From Lysobacterales bacterium (GTDB lineage Bacteria; Pseudomonadota; Gammaproteobacteria; Xanthomonadales; UBA2363): 64,000 nucleotides of DNA. Positions within the stretch are counted from its first letter, which is position 1, and each line of letters begins with the position of its first letter. The notes beneath the pieces are model-generated. The model had not been told where the DNA came from and searched no databases. It saw only the letters and a list, made by a program, of their open reading frames with translations. Positions 18,246 through 26,890 of the stretch are shown here, one piece after another. The stretch spans positions 62,001 through 126,000 of the forward strand of contig JAHCAT010000014.1 of the NCBI GenBank assembly GCA_019634735.1. Reading direction: 5' to 3'. Made by a program: the position numbers and the translations under genes.

Positions 18246-20290
18246 GCGGCGACGGCCACTGCCACGATTTCGCCCAGGTCGCCGCCGACGAGGCGGCGTG
18301 GATCGCACGCCGCCGGCAGGCCAGCGGCCTGCCCGCCGACACCGCCGCGGTCGGCCTGGCGCTGTCCGGCGGCGGCATCCGCTCGGCGGTGTTCAACCTG
18401 GGCCTGCTGCAGGCGCTGCACAGCGCCGGCCTGCTGCGACAGGTCGACTACCTGTCGTCGGTCTCCGGGGGCGGCTACGTGGCCGGCTGCCTGTCCTGGC
18501 TGCGCCATACCGTGCCCGGCTGGCGCGGCTGCCCGTTCCAGGCGCCGCTGGCCGATGGCTCCGGGACGGTGCTGGACTGGCTGCGACTGAACGGCAAGTT
18601 CCTGATCGCCGCGCCCGGTTTTTCGATGTGGACCCTGGTCGCCGCGATCCTGGCATCGACCCTGCTCAACCTGCTGGTGTTGGCGCCCTTGCTGATCGGC
18701 CTGCTCTGGCTGCTCGGCCTGCCCTGGTGGCCGGCGCAATGGCCGCACTGGCTCGCCCTGCCGGGAATGGCCGCGCCGCAGGACCACGACGGCTACTGGC
18801 TGGCCCTGCGCGGCGGACTCTGGCTGCTGGCTGCCTTCCCCGCACTGGCGGTGCTTGCGGCGCTGCTGATCGGTACCGCGAAGGCGCGCTCGGACCGGCT
18901 CATGCACGCCATCCGGCTGCTGCTCGGCCAGGTGCTGGCCCTGGCCTGTGGCCTGCTCGCGCTGGGCACCCTGCCGCTGGCCTCGCGGCTGGGCGACGCC
19001 CTGGTGGCCGGCATGGACGACGGGCTGCTGCGGCTGGTCGGCGGCCACCTGGACTGGGGCCTGGCGATCGTCGCCGGCCTGACCGTGCTGCTGGCCGGCC
19101 GCGGCCGAGCCCGGCGCGGCCGCCAGGGCCTGGCGATCGCCGGCCTGGCGCTGCTGCTCTACGGCGTGGTGCTGCTCGGTTACCACCTGGCTGTGCAGGA
19201 CGACGTGGTGGCGACGCCCGCCTTCGCCACCGCCCTGGCCCTGTCCGTGCTGCTGGCGTTCACCTGCGACCTCAACCGCGTCTCGATGTTCGCCTACTAC
19301 CGCGCCCGGCTGGTCGGCAGCTTCCTGCCGACGGTCGCTGGCGGCGGCGCGCAGCGCTCGATCTCGCTGCGCATGGACCGGCTGGACCCGGACAGCGGTG
19401 CGCCGCTGCCGCTGGTCAACACCACGCTCAACACCTTCTCCTCTCCGGACGCCCGGCGACGCGCCCGTGGTGGTGCCAGCTTCTTCGTGTCGCCGCTCTG
19501 GCTGGGCTCCGACGCCACCGGCTTCCGGCGCAGCGCCGATTACGCCGGCGACGCCGCCACGCTGGCCAGCGCCCTGACCATTTCGGCCGCCGCCATCGAC
19601 CCGGACACCCACGTCACCCGAAACCGCGCGCTCAGCGCCCTGATGGCCTTGCTCAACGTCCGACTGGGTTTCTGGGCGCTCAATCCGCTCCGGCATCGCA
19701 GCGACTGGCTGCCGCGGCCGCGCTGGTGGCTGTTCATCGCCCGCGAGATGCTGGGCATCGGGCTGTCGGAACGGCATCGCCACGTGCATCTGGCCGACGG
19801 CGGCCACTTCGACAATCTCGGTCTGTACGAACTGGTGCGTCGGCGGGTTCCCAACATCGTGGTGAGCGACGCCGGCGCCGATCCCGACCTGGATTTCGGC
19901 GACCTCGGCCGGGCCATCGAGCGGGTGCGGGTCGACTTCGGCGCCGAGATCGAGCTGGCGGTCGACAGCCTGGCACGCGAACGCGAGGCGGGACTGGCGA
20001 CACGTCCCTGGCGCCTTGGCACGATTCGCTACGCGGACGGCAGCGCCGGCCGCATCCTTTACCTGCGACCGATGATGGCCGCCGGACTGTCCGCCGACAT
20101 CTACACCTGGTGGCGCGGCCACCCGAGCTTCCCGGACGAGTCCACCGCCAACCAGTTCTTCGGCGAGGCGCAGTTCGAGGCGTACCGCGCGCTCGGCTTC
20201 GAACTGGCCGGTCGTCTGCTGGCCGGGGCGCCAACCCAGGACATCGTGGCCTGGTTCGACCACCTGGCCGGGCTGGAGCGGGCCGGATGA
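18242..20290 (+). CDS. Patatin-like phospholipase with central membrane region
   Basis: The 682-residue protein has the patatin oxyanion loop SGGGIRS at 42-48, the nucleophile region SSVSGGG (Ser75) and the catalytic Asp in DGGHFDNLG at about residue 519. Between these halves lie about seven hydrophobic segments (residues about 130-350), so the lipase is interrupted by a membrane domain. Patatins hydrolyse acyl chains from membrane lipids. The first Gly of the usual G-x-S-x-G is a Ser here. Translation is coupled to the cytochrome gene through ATGA. A functional link between the two is inferred only from this coupling. Confidence 0.85.
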   Translation: MSGDGHCHDFAQVAADEAAWIARRRQASGLPADTAAVGLALSGGGIRSAVFNLGLLQALHSAGLLRQVDYLSSVSGGGYVAGCLSWLRHTVPGWRGCPFQAPLADGSGTVLDWLRLNGKFLIAAPGFSMWTLVAAILASTLLNLLVLAPLLIGLLWLLGLPWWPAQWPHWLALPGMAAPQDHDGYWLALRGGLWLLAAFPALAVLAALLIGTAKARSDRLMHAIRLLLGQVLALACGLLALGTLPLASRLGDALVAGMDDGLLRLVGGHLDWGLAIVAGLTVLLAGRGRARRGRQGLAIAGLALLLYGVVLLGYHLAVQDDVVATPAFATALALSVLLAFTCDLNRVSMFAYYRARLVGSFLPTVAGGGAQRSISLRMDRLDPDSGAPLPLVNTTLNTFSSPDARRRARGGASFFVSPLWLGSDATGFRRSADYAGDAATLASALTISAAAIDPDTHVTRNRALSALMALLNVRLGFWALNPLRHRSDWLPRPRWWLFIAREMLGIGLSERHRHVHLADGGHFDNLGLYELVRRRVPNIVVSDAGADPDLDFGDLGRAIERVRVDFGAEIELAVDSLAREREAGLATRPWRLGTIRYADGSAGRILYLRPMMAAGLSADIYTWWRGHPSFPDESTANQFFGEAQFEAYRALGFELAGRLLAGAPTQDIVAWFDHLAGLERAG

Positions 20291-20384
20291 ACGGCACCCG
20301 GCGCAGCCTCGCGACGACCGGGCGCAGCGGCAGCCCGCCGACCTGCCCCAGGGCCTCGACCTCTTGACCCGGACGACGATCACC

Positions 20385-22094
20385 ATGGGACGCCCTGCCC
20401 GCCTTTTGATCCTGCTGCTTCTGCTCGCGGCAAGCGCCGGCCTGGCCGCGCAACCGGGCCCGGTGGTCGCCACGCCCGGATTCGGCAGTGTCGACCTGCT
20501 CGGCCACCTGGAGCTGCTGGAGGACCCTGACGGTGCGCTGGACCTGCCCGCAGCCATGGCCAGCCAGGGCTTCGCCGGCATGCCGGCGCGCGGCGGCAAC
20601 TTCGGCTTCAGCGGCTCGACCTGGTGGGTGCGCTTCGCGGTGCGCAACCCGGGCAGCGAACGCATCGAGCTGATGCTGCGCCAGGACTATCCCCTGATCG
20701 ACGACCTGCGCGCCCACATCGGCGACGGTGCGGGGGGCTTCCGGACCGTCGCCACCGGCGACCAGGTGCCGTTCGACCGTCGCGAGCTTGACCTGCGCAA
20801 TTTCGTGTTTCCCGTGCCCGTGCCTGCCGGCGCGACGGTCCCGGTGTACCTGCGCTTCGCGACCACCGGCACCATGGACATCAGCCTGCACCTGCACGAG
20901 CCGGCCGCACTGTTCGGCCTGGTCGGCGTCGAGCAACTCGCCTATGGCATGTACTACGGCGGCTTCCTGGCCCTGATCGTCTACAACCTGTTCATCTTCA
21001 TCGCCGTCCGCGACCGGGTGTTCTTCTGGTACCTGCTGTACGCGGTCGTGTTCGGCCTGCACTTCGCGGTGCACAACGGCTTCGCGTTCCAGTTCCTGTG
21101 GCCGGATCAGCCGGCCTGGGCCAACCAGAGCCTGGTCGTGCTGCTGGGACTGTCGCTGGCGTTCGCCCTGCAGTTCACCCGCGGATTCCTGGATGCCCGA
21201 CGGGTGACCCCCCGGATGGACAAGGCGGCAATCGTGCTGCAGGTGCTGGCGATGGCGCTCGTTCTGGCCTCGTTCGTGCTGCCCTATGCCCGGGTGATCG
21301 TGCCGATCGCCCTGGTCACCGCCCTGGTCACCGGTCTGATCCTGACCATGGGCACCTGGGCGATGGTCAAGGGCTATCGTCCGGCCCGGTACTTCATGCT
21401 TGCCTGGGCGGCCATGCTGTTCACGGTGTTCGCCTACATGCTGAAGGCGTTCGGGCTGCTGCCGCACAACACCTTCACGCAGAACGGCTTCCAGATCGGC
21501 TCGCTGCTGGAGATGACCCTGCTGTCGGTGGCGCTGGCCGCGCGCGTACGCGACCTCCAGCGGCACAGTTTCAGCGACCCGCTCACCAATCTGCTGAACC
21601 GCCGGTCGTTCGACCAGCACCTGGAACTGGAATTCGTACGGGCCACGCGCAATCGCACGCCGGTCTCCCTGCTGATGGTCGACATCGACCACTTCAAGCG
21701 TTTCAACGACCAGCACGGCCACGCCGCAGGGGACCAGGCGATCCAGGCCGTGGCCAGGCAGCTGCGGCGCTCGGTACGACAGGGCGACGTGGTGTGCCGT
21801 TACGGCGGCGAGGAGTTCGCGGCGATCCTGCCCGGCGCGAGCTGCGCCGACGCTGCCATGGTCGCCGAGAAGATCCGCGCCGCGGTCGCCCAGGCACGGG
21901 TTGCCGGGCAGGCGCTGAGCGTCAGCGTCGGCGTGGCCTGCAGCATCGACGCACCCTACGAGGATGCCGACGAACTGTTCCGCACCGCCGACCAGGCGCT
22001 CTACGAGGCCAAGGCGACCGGGCGCGACCGCGTGGTCCAGCACGGCAAGCGCCTCACCACAACGTCGCCGGTCGAATCGGCACATCCGGATTGA
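20385..22094 (+). CDS. 7TMR-DISM diguanylate cyclase
   Basis: The 569-residue protein has a signal peptide, a periplasmic 7TMR-DISM extracellular-type domain at about 45-180, seven membrane helices at about 185-385, and a GGDEF domain to the end. The active site is GGEEF at about 474-478, and the inhibitory RxxD site (RQGD) sits five residues before it, so c-di-GMP product inhibition is likely. The DISM region suggests sensing of a carbohydrate or other periplasmic ligand. ATG 20385 is chosen because the signal peptide starts there; an in-frame TTG at 20364 is possible. Confidence 0.9.
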   Translation: MGRPARLLILLLLLAASAGLAAQPGPVVATPGFGSVDLLGHLELLEDPDGALDLPAAMASQGFAGMPARGGNFGFSGSTWWVRFAVRNPGSERIELMLRQDYPLIDDLRAHIGDGAGGFRTVATGDQVPFDRRELDLRNFVFPVPVPAGATVPVYLRFATTGTMDISLHLHEPAALFGLVGVEQLAYGMYYGGFLALIVYNLFIFIAVRDRVFFWYLLYAVVFGLHFAVHNGFAFQFLWPDQPAWANQSLVVLLGLSLAFALQFTRGFLDARRVTPRMDKAAIVLQVLAMALVLASFVLPYARVIVPIALVTALVTGLILTMGTWAMVKGYRPARYFMLAWAAMLFTVFAYMLKAFGLLPHNTFTQNGFQIGSLLEMTLLSVALAARVRDLQRHSFSDPLTNLLNRRSFDQHLELEFVRATRNRTPVSLLMVDIDHFKRFNDQHGHAAGDQAIQAVARQLRRSVRQGDVVCRYGGEEFAAILPGASCADAAMVAEKIRAAVAQARVAGQALSVSVGVACSIDAPYEDADELFRTADQALYEAKATGRDRVVQHGKRLTTTSPVESAHPD

Positions 22095-22588
22095 CGCACC
22101 GTCGGAGACGACACCGGCCGGTACCCGCTCCCCGTCGGCTTGGCGCAAGGCGCTTCGCCCGCATGCTTCGGCGAGTTCCAGCGTTGCCCGCATGAGACCC
22201 CACCCCGGCACAGGCAGCCGCCCGCGGCAACCGACCTGGCCCGGATGATTCGCGAGGACGCGTGGCGAGGCCGTCGGGATCGCGTCGTGGTGCCGGCAGG
22301 GAACCGTTTGAGACTGAAGGCGCAGCCGACATCACCCTGAACTGGCCGACGGGAGCAGGCTGCGCCACGGCGCGACGATCCGCCGCCACAGCAGCGGCCT
22401 CGTGAAACATCCGGGCCCGCGCCGGCGAATGCTGGGGCCCCTCGAAACACCACCCTCCCGGCCTCCTTGGAATCCGCCTGACCGGCGCACCTCCGGCCAG
22501 GCTCCCGGCCAATCGACCCCCAGCGCGGTCGCTCCGCCCGGCGGCCGGACCATGGCTGCCAGGCGGCTGGCCGTTTTTCGGCAGGCCG
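22095..22588. other. Intergenic stretch, nothing recognised
   Basis: These 494 bp lie between the stop of the cyclase gene and the stop of the DUF3011 gene (convergent). I find no convincing ORF, RNA gene, strong hairpin or repeat. Confidence 0.5.
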
Positions 22589-23332
22589 CTACCTCGGCCA
22601 GTAGCGGAACAGTCCGCCGCAGCCATCCCGCACGCGCAGGCTGCGCTCGTCCCAGTCCCAGTTCAGGCCTTCCTCGCAGGGCGCGTCGCCGTCCTGCTGG
22701 TGGAGCACGGCCTGTCGCGCCGGCACCGGGAACCGGCAGGTCGCTGGACGGCCACGGATGCTGGTGCAGGCAAGATACTGGGGGCCCGACAGGGGCGGCG
22801 GCGCATCCGGATGGCCGCTGCCCTGCCGGAACAGGCCGGCGCAGCCGGCGTCGACCCACAGGCCCTGGGCATCGACACCCCAGCTGCTGCCTTCGGTGCA
22901 GGGGGCGCGGGACAACTGCCTGACCAGCACCGTGGGGCGCGAGGGCGCATTGCAGCGCGTATATGCGTTGCGCCGGCTGCGGCACTCCAGCTCGACCTCG
23001 GCACCTGGCCAGCCGCCGCCTGTATGCCCGCCTCCGCCCTGCGCAGGCGGCGCCGGGGGGCCGCCGCGGCCGTCCGCGAATTCGCCGGCGCACCCGTCGC
23101 TGACCCAGATCCGACCTCGTCGGCTGCCCCAGGTCCGGCCCTCATCGCACGGCGCGCGGGACAGCTGCCGAACCAGTCGGACCTCACGGAACGGTGTCTG
23201 GCACTCGTTTCGCTGGTAATCGCGCGACCGGCACTCGACGGTTTCGGAGGCGCCGGCATCCGGCACCATCGACAGCAGGCCGAGCACTAGCGCCGATGCT
23301 GTCGCGGCGACCCAGGCGAATCTCGTTCTCAC
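22589..23332 (-). CDS. Secreted protein with three DUF3011 repeats
   Basis: The 247-residue product has a signal peptide (about residues 1-28) and three cysteine-containing repeats of about 60 residues. The first two have the DUF3011 pattern C-x-S ... VRLVRQLS-x-APC-x-EG-x-x-W ... W-x-D-x-GC-x-G-x-F; the third is more diverged. Proline/glycine-rich linkers separate them. The conserved cysteines probably form disulfides in the periplasm or outside the cell. Function is unknown. The start is a GTG at 23332 with GGGAGAA upstream; longer frames lack a signal peptide. Confidence 0.8.
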   Translation of the reverse strand: MRTRFAWVAATASALVLGLLSMVPDAGASETVECRSRDYQRNECQTPFREVRLVRQLSRAPCDEGRTWGSRRGRIWVSDGCAGEFADGRGGPPAPPAQGGGGHTGGGWPGAEVELECRSRRNAYTRCNAPSRPTVLVRQLSRAPCTEGSSWGVDAQGLWVDAGCAGLFRQGSGHPDAPPPLSGPQYLACTSIRGRPATCRFPVPARQAVLHQQDGDAPCEEGLNWDWDERSLRVRDGCGGLFRYWPR

Positions 23333-23406
23333 GGCGGTTCTCCCATCGGTACACAAGGCACCTGGCGAGTCTATGGGATACCGACCCGGGTTGGCGAAGA
23401 CCCCTT

Positions 23407-23437
23407 GCAGCCTGCATGGGCAATGCCGGCAGGCTGC
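23407..23437. repeat. Inverted repeat in the promoter region of the EF-hand gene
   Basis: GCAGCCTGC at 23407-23415 and GCAGGCTGC at 23429-23437 are perfect complements with a 13-base spacer. They lie between two divergent genes (23332 and 23629), where a regulator could bind, but no known operator is recognised. Confidence 0.35.
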
Positions 23438-23628
23438 ATGGAACGCCGGAGCCGGGGGCCACTGCGAACTGCGCGGATCGCCCCGTTCAGATTGCCGCAG
23501 ACGCACCGCGCACGCGGCATTCCGTGCCTTGGCAGCGGGTCGACACCGGCGCTTCGCCCGCCTGTGGCACGCACGTTGCGACGGTTTTCCTGCGGGCCGT
23601 TCCCGCTCATCCCTTCAAGGAGAACGCC

Positions 23629-23886
23629 ATGACCAAGACCCTGTTGACCAGCCTTGCCGCCACCGCTGCCCTGGCTCTCGCCGGCCACGCCTTCGCGGAC
23701 GACCACACCACCTTCGAGTCGCTCGACGCCAACGGCGACGGCATGATCACCGCCGACGAGATCCCGGCAGGTCACAAGCTGGCCGAAAAGTTCAGCTCGA
23801 TCGACACCGACGGCAACGGCCAGATCACCCGCGCCGAGTTCGACGCTTGGAAGATGAGCCGTGAGGAGGCCAAGTCCGACTACTGA
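23629..23886 (+). CDS. Small periplasmic EF-hand protein
   Basis: The 85-residue protein has a signal peptide (cleavage near residue 23, after HAFAD) and two EF-hand loops, DANGDGMITADE and DTDGNGQITRAE, with all the usual Ca-binding positions filled. It is a calcium-binding protein of the periplasm, in a small family common in Lysobacterales; its partner is unknown. A strong ribosome site (AAGGAGA) precedes the ATG. Confidence 0.85.
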   Translation: MTKTLLTSLAATAALALAGHAFADDHTTFESLDANGDGMITADEIPAGHKLAEKFSSIDTDGNGQITRAEFDAWKMSREEAKSDY

Positions 23887-24031
23887 GCCGATGCCAAACG
23901 CGCTCACGCGACCGGTGTGCCCGCGGTCGCGCGGCAGGGCCACGGCCGGAACAGGGGCGTCCCTCGGGGCGCCCTTCCTGCTGCCTTGGGCCGGCTTTCC
24001 CGCGCGGCTGGGCGGGGAGCCGCACCCGAGC

Positions 24032-24454
24032 TCAGTCCTTGAGCGAGGACAGGTAGGCGACCAGGGCGTCCAGCTGCTCGGCGGGCAGCGACCGGTAGGC
24101 CTGCTTGGTGCGCAGTGCGCGCGGAGACAGGTCTTCGGCGATGCTGTCGCCACCGATCACCCACTCACGGATCTGCGCGGGTGCCAGGGCGCTGCCGACG
24201 CCGTCCAGGGGGCTTCGCGGGCTGCCGGTGCCGGCAATGGCGTGGCAGGCCGCACAATCATTCTGATCGTAGACCTGTCGACCCAGCGCCAGCACCGCGG
24301 CCTCGGTGTCCTCAGCAGCGCCTGGGTCGACCGCCGAGTGCGAAGCCGCACCCAGGGTGACCGGCAGGTTGCGGACCGCGGCAAAGGCGGCGGTAAGACC
24401 CAGCACCAGAAGGCAGGTCAGCAGCGCCAGCCTCCTCGCCCATCGTTCGCGCAT
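24032..24454 (-). CDS. Membrane-anchored monoheme cytochrome c lacking the usual Met ligand
   Basis: The 140-residue protein has an N-terminal hydrophobic anchor or signal (about 8-28) and one heme motif, CAACH, near residue 69. Its C-terminal helix (EQLDALVAYLSSL) is typical of class I cytochromes c, but no methionine occurs after the initiator, so the usual sixth heme ligand is absent: the segment is RTKQAYRSL where a Met is expected. The gene lies 77 bp downstream of the flavocytochrome gene on the same strand and next to the decaheme/porin pair, so it may be an electron carrier of that system. Confidence 0.8.
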   Translation of the reverse strand: MRERWARRLALLTCLLVLGLTAAFAAVRNLPVTLGAASHSAVDPGAAEDTEAAVLALGRQVYDQNDCAACHAIAGTGSPRSPLDGVGSALAPAQIREWVIGGDSIAEDLSPRALRTKQAYRSLPAEQLDALVAYLSSLKD

Positions 24455-24531
24455 GCTCGCGTCCTCCGTGTCGGGGAAGGGGATCGACCCGATGATGCCA
24501 CCGCCAGACCCGTTCCGCCGGTGGCCGCCGC

Positions 24532-25872
24532 TCAGGCCAGGTCGAACAGTTCGGAATGCACCTGGCGCAAGGGCACGCCCAGTGCCACAAGGGACTGCTC
24601 GGCAAGGCGGATCATGGCGGTCGGACCGCAAACGTAGCACTGCAGACCGGCGACGTCCGCCGGCAGGTGCCGGGCCAGGACCGCGCTGTCCACGTAACCG
24701 GTTTCGCCCTGCCAGCCAGGCGGCGGCTCCAGCAGCACGTGCACCACGGTCAGTCCGATCGCCGGCGCCATCGCCTCGATCTCGTCGGCGAAGGCGCTGC
24801 GCTCGCGCACCCGGTTGCCGTAGAACAGCCACTTGGGCCGGGTGTCGCCGCGATCGGCCAGGGCGCGCAGCATGCTCATCACCGGCGCGATGCCGACGCC
24901 ACCGGCGATGAACACCTGGCCGGCGGCCTCCGGCTGGCGGTCGATGCCGAAGCTGCCGTAGGGTCCGTCGACGTAGGCGGTCTCGCCCGGCGCGATGCTG
25001 CCGATGGTTCGGGTGAAATCGCCCAGCTCCTTGATGGTGAACGAGACCGCGCCCGCCTGGGTCGGCGTCGACGAGAACGAGAAGGGGTGCTCGCGCATCG
25101 CGAACGGGCCCGCACGCAGGGTCAGCCAGGCGAACTGGCCGGGCTGGTAGGCCGGTACCGGCCCGTGCCGCGGTGCCAGCGACAGCGTCCAGGTGCCGGG
25201 GCACTCCGGACGCACCGAGACCACCTGCCACGGCCTGCGCCGCAGCCAGGCCGGACGCAGCAGCCGCACCCACACCGCCAGCCCGAGCCAGAATGCGCCC
25301 AGGGCGATCCACAGCGCGCGGTCGACCGGCGCCGCCAGATAGCTGCCGCTGCCGTGCACGTGCAGCAGGGCGGCCAGCAGCCCGCCGACCGCCAGCAGCA
25401 CGTGCCAGCGCCGCCAGCGGTCGTAACCGATGCCCAGGCGCTTGCGCCACAGCGAACTGGCGACCAGCGCGGCGAACGCGAGCAGCGCGACCCAGGCCAG
25501 CAGCATGTGCGCCGGCATGGAGCGCGGATCCCAGCCGCCGGTCGCGGCCGGATGGCGCACCAGCAGGATGCCGGCGTGCAGCATCAGCAGGGCCAGGGCG
25601 CCGACCGCCAGGAAGCGGTGGAAGTAGTAGATGACATCGATGCCGAACGGCGCGGTCGCGCGTTTGAAGCGCGCGGTCAGCGCGAACTGCACGCCGAACA
25701 TGCCGGTCGCCGCATAGCCCAGGGCCAGCGCGAAGTCCCACCAGAAGCCGCCGGGACGCGGCTGCGCGCCGACCATCAGGATCGCCAGCGGCGCCAGCAC
25801 CAGCAGCAGGTAGACCGCCAGCCAGGTCGCTGCCCTCGCCCGCCCCGTCGCACCGCCGTCCGGATTCCGCAT
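24532..25872 (-). CDS. Ferric-reductase-like membrane flavocytochrome
   Basis: The 446-residue protein has about six membrane helices in the first 220 residues with two His pairs about 13-14 apart (in FHRFLAVGALALLMLHAG and WHVLLAVGGLLAALLHVHG), the bis-His heme b arrangement of the ferric reductase/NOX family. The C-terminal half is a ferredoxin-NADP reductase-type module: FAD-binding HPFSFSS, the loop GGVGIAPVMSML, and CYVCGPTAMI. It should move electrons between cytoplasmic NAD(P)H and the periplasmic side. It is divergent from the decaheme cytochrome gene, with a 94-bp shared promoter region, and probably feeds or is fed by that system. Confidence 0.85.
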   Translation of the reverse strand: MRNPDGGATGRARAATWLAVYLLLVLAPLAILMVGAQPRPGGFWWDFALALGYAATGMFGVQFALTARFKRATAPFGIDVIYYFHRFLAVGALALLMLHAGILLVRHPAATGGWDPRSMPAHMLLAWVALLAFAALVASSLWRKRLGIGYDRWRRWHVLLAVGGLLAALLHVHGSGSYLAAPVDRALWIALGAFWLGLAVWVRLLRPAWLRRRPWQVVSVRPECPGTWTLSLAPRHGPVPAYQPGQFAWLTLRAGPFAMREHPFSFSSTPTQAGAVSFTIKELGDFTRTIGSIAPGETAYVDGPYGSFGIDRQPEAAGQVFIAGGVGIAPVMSMLRALADRGDTRPKWLFYGNRVRERSAFADEIEAMAPAIGLTVVHVLLEPPPGWQGETGYVDSAVLARHLPADVAGLQCYVCGPTAMIRLAEQSLVALGVPLRQVHSELFDLA

Positions 25873-25966
25873 GCCGCCTCCTGGTCCGCGCAGGCTTGAA
25901 CCCGGTCAAGTGCCGGGACGTGGCTCACGCTACCATTCCTGTCAGGTTCGGGCATGCGGAGGCGTC

Positions 25967-26890
25967 ATGACCGGAGGATCCATCGCGGGTCGGCTGCTCG
26001 CCGCCACCGTTGCGCTGCTGGCGTTGCCCGGGCACCCGACCGACGGCGCACCGGCGCTTCCTGCCGCGGTGCAGGAGTGCCTGCAGTGCCACGACGAGCC
26101 GCATGTCGTGGCGATCCTGTCCGGCCCGCATGCGGTCGCTGCGGATGCCCGGACCGGCTTCGCCCGCCTGGGCTGCGGCAGCTGCCACGGGCCTTCCGAT
26201 GCGCACATGCAACGTCCGCCGCGCGGCCAGCGCCGCGCCGCACCGGATGCACCGCTGCGCAGGGACGACCCGGCCGCGGTCAACGGCGCATGCCTGGAAT
26301 GCCATCGCGGCGAGGCCGGGCTGCACTGGCCGGGTTCCGGTCACGACATCGAAGCGCTGGCCTGTACGGACTGCCATCGGGTGCATGCCGCCGAGGACCC
26401 GGTGCTCGCCGCGGACGGCGAGTTCGCGGTGTGCACCCGCTGCCACGGCAAGGTCCGCAGCGAGGCGCTGCGACCCTCCGCGCATCCGCTGCTGGACGGC
26501 CGCATCGCTTGCAGCGACTGCCACGCCGCCCATGGCGGCCCAGGTCCCGGGCTGCTCAGGGCGACCACCATCAACGAGAACTGCACGACCTGCCACGCCC
26601 AGTACCGGGGCCCGTTCCTGTGGGAGCACCCACCCGCCGCCGAGGACTGCCTGTCCTGCCACCGCCCGCACGGTTCGGTGCACGCACCCTTGCTGGTCAA
26701 GCGCACCCCCTGGCTGTGCCAGGACTGCCATCTGGCGCAGTTCCACCCCAGCACGGCGCTGAGCGGCACCGGCCTGCCCGGCGATGCCCCGCCTTCCGGC
26801 TCCAGCTCGCTGCTTGGACGCGACTGCATGAACTGCCATGTCCACGTGCATGGCAGCAACCATCCCTCCGGCGCCGGGAGCACGCGGTGA
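25967..26890 (+). CDS. Periplasmic decaheme cytochrome c (MtrA/DmsE type)
   Basis: The 307-residue protein has a signal peptide and exactly ten CxxCH motifs (CLQCH, CGSCH, CLECH, CTDCH, CTRCH, CSDCH, CTTCH, CLSCH, CQDCH, CMNCH), the number and length of MtrA, PioA (core) and DmsE. These cytochromes sit inside an outer-membrane barrel and carry electrons across the outer membrane. The next gene, encoding the barrel, overlaps it by GTGA. The ATG at 25967 follows GCGGAGGC. Whether electrons flow out (metal reduction) or in (iron oxidation) cannot be told from sequence. Confidence 0.92.
   Translation: MTGGSIAGRLLAATVALLALPGHPTDGAPALPAAVQECLQCHDEPHVVAILSGPHAVAADARTGFARLGCGSCHGPSDAHMQRPPRGQRRAAPDAPLRRDDPAAVNGACLECHRGEAGLHWPGSGHDIEALACTDCHRVHAAEDPVLAADGEFAVCTRCHGKVRSEALRPSAHPLLDGRIACSDCHAAHGGPGPGLLRATTINENCTTCHAQYRGPFLWEHPPAAEDCLSCHRPHGSVHAPLLVKRTPWLCQDCHLAQFHPSTALSGTGLPGDAPPSGSSSLLGRDCMNCHVHVHGSNHPSGAGSTR

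Noticed and set aside
14256..18308. A 1350-codon open frame on the minus strand across the cytochrome gene
   Set aside because: Only its last 479 codons code for a recognisable protein; the rest is antisense to the cytochrome gene and is open because of the GC-rich codon bias.
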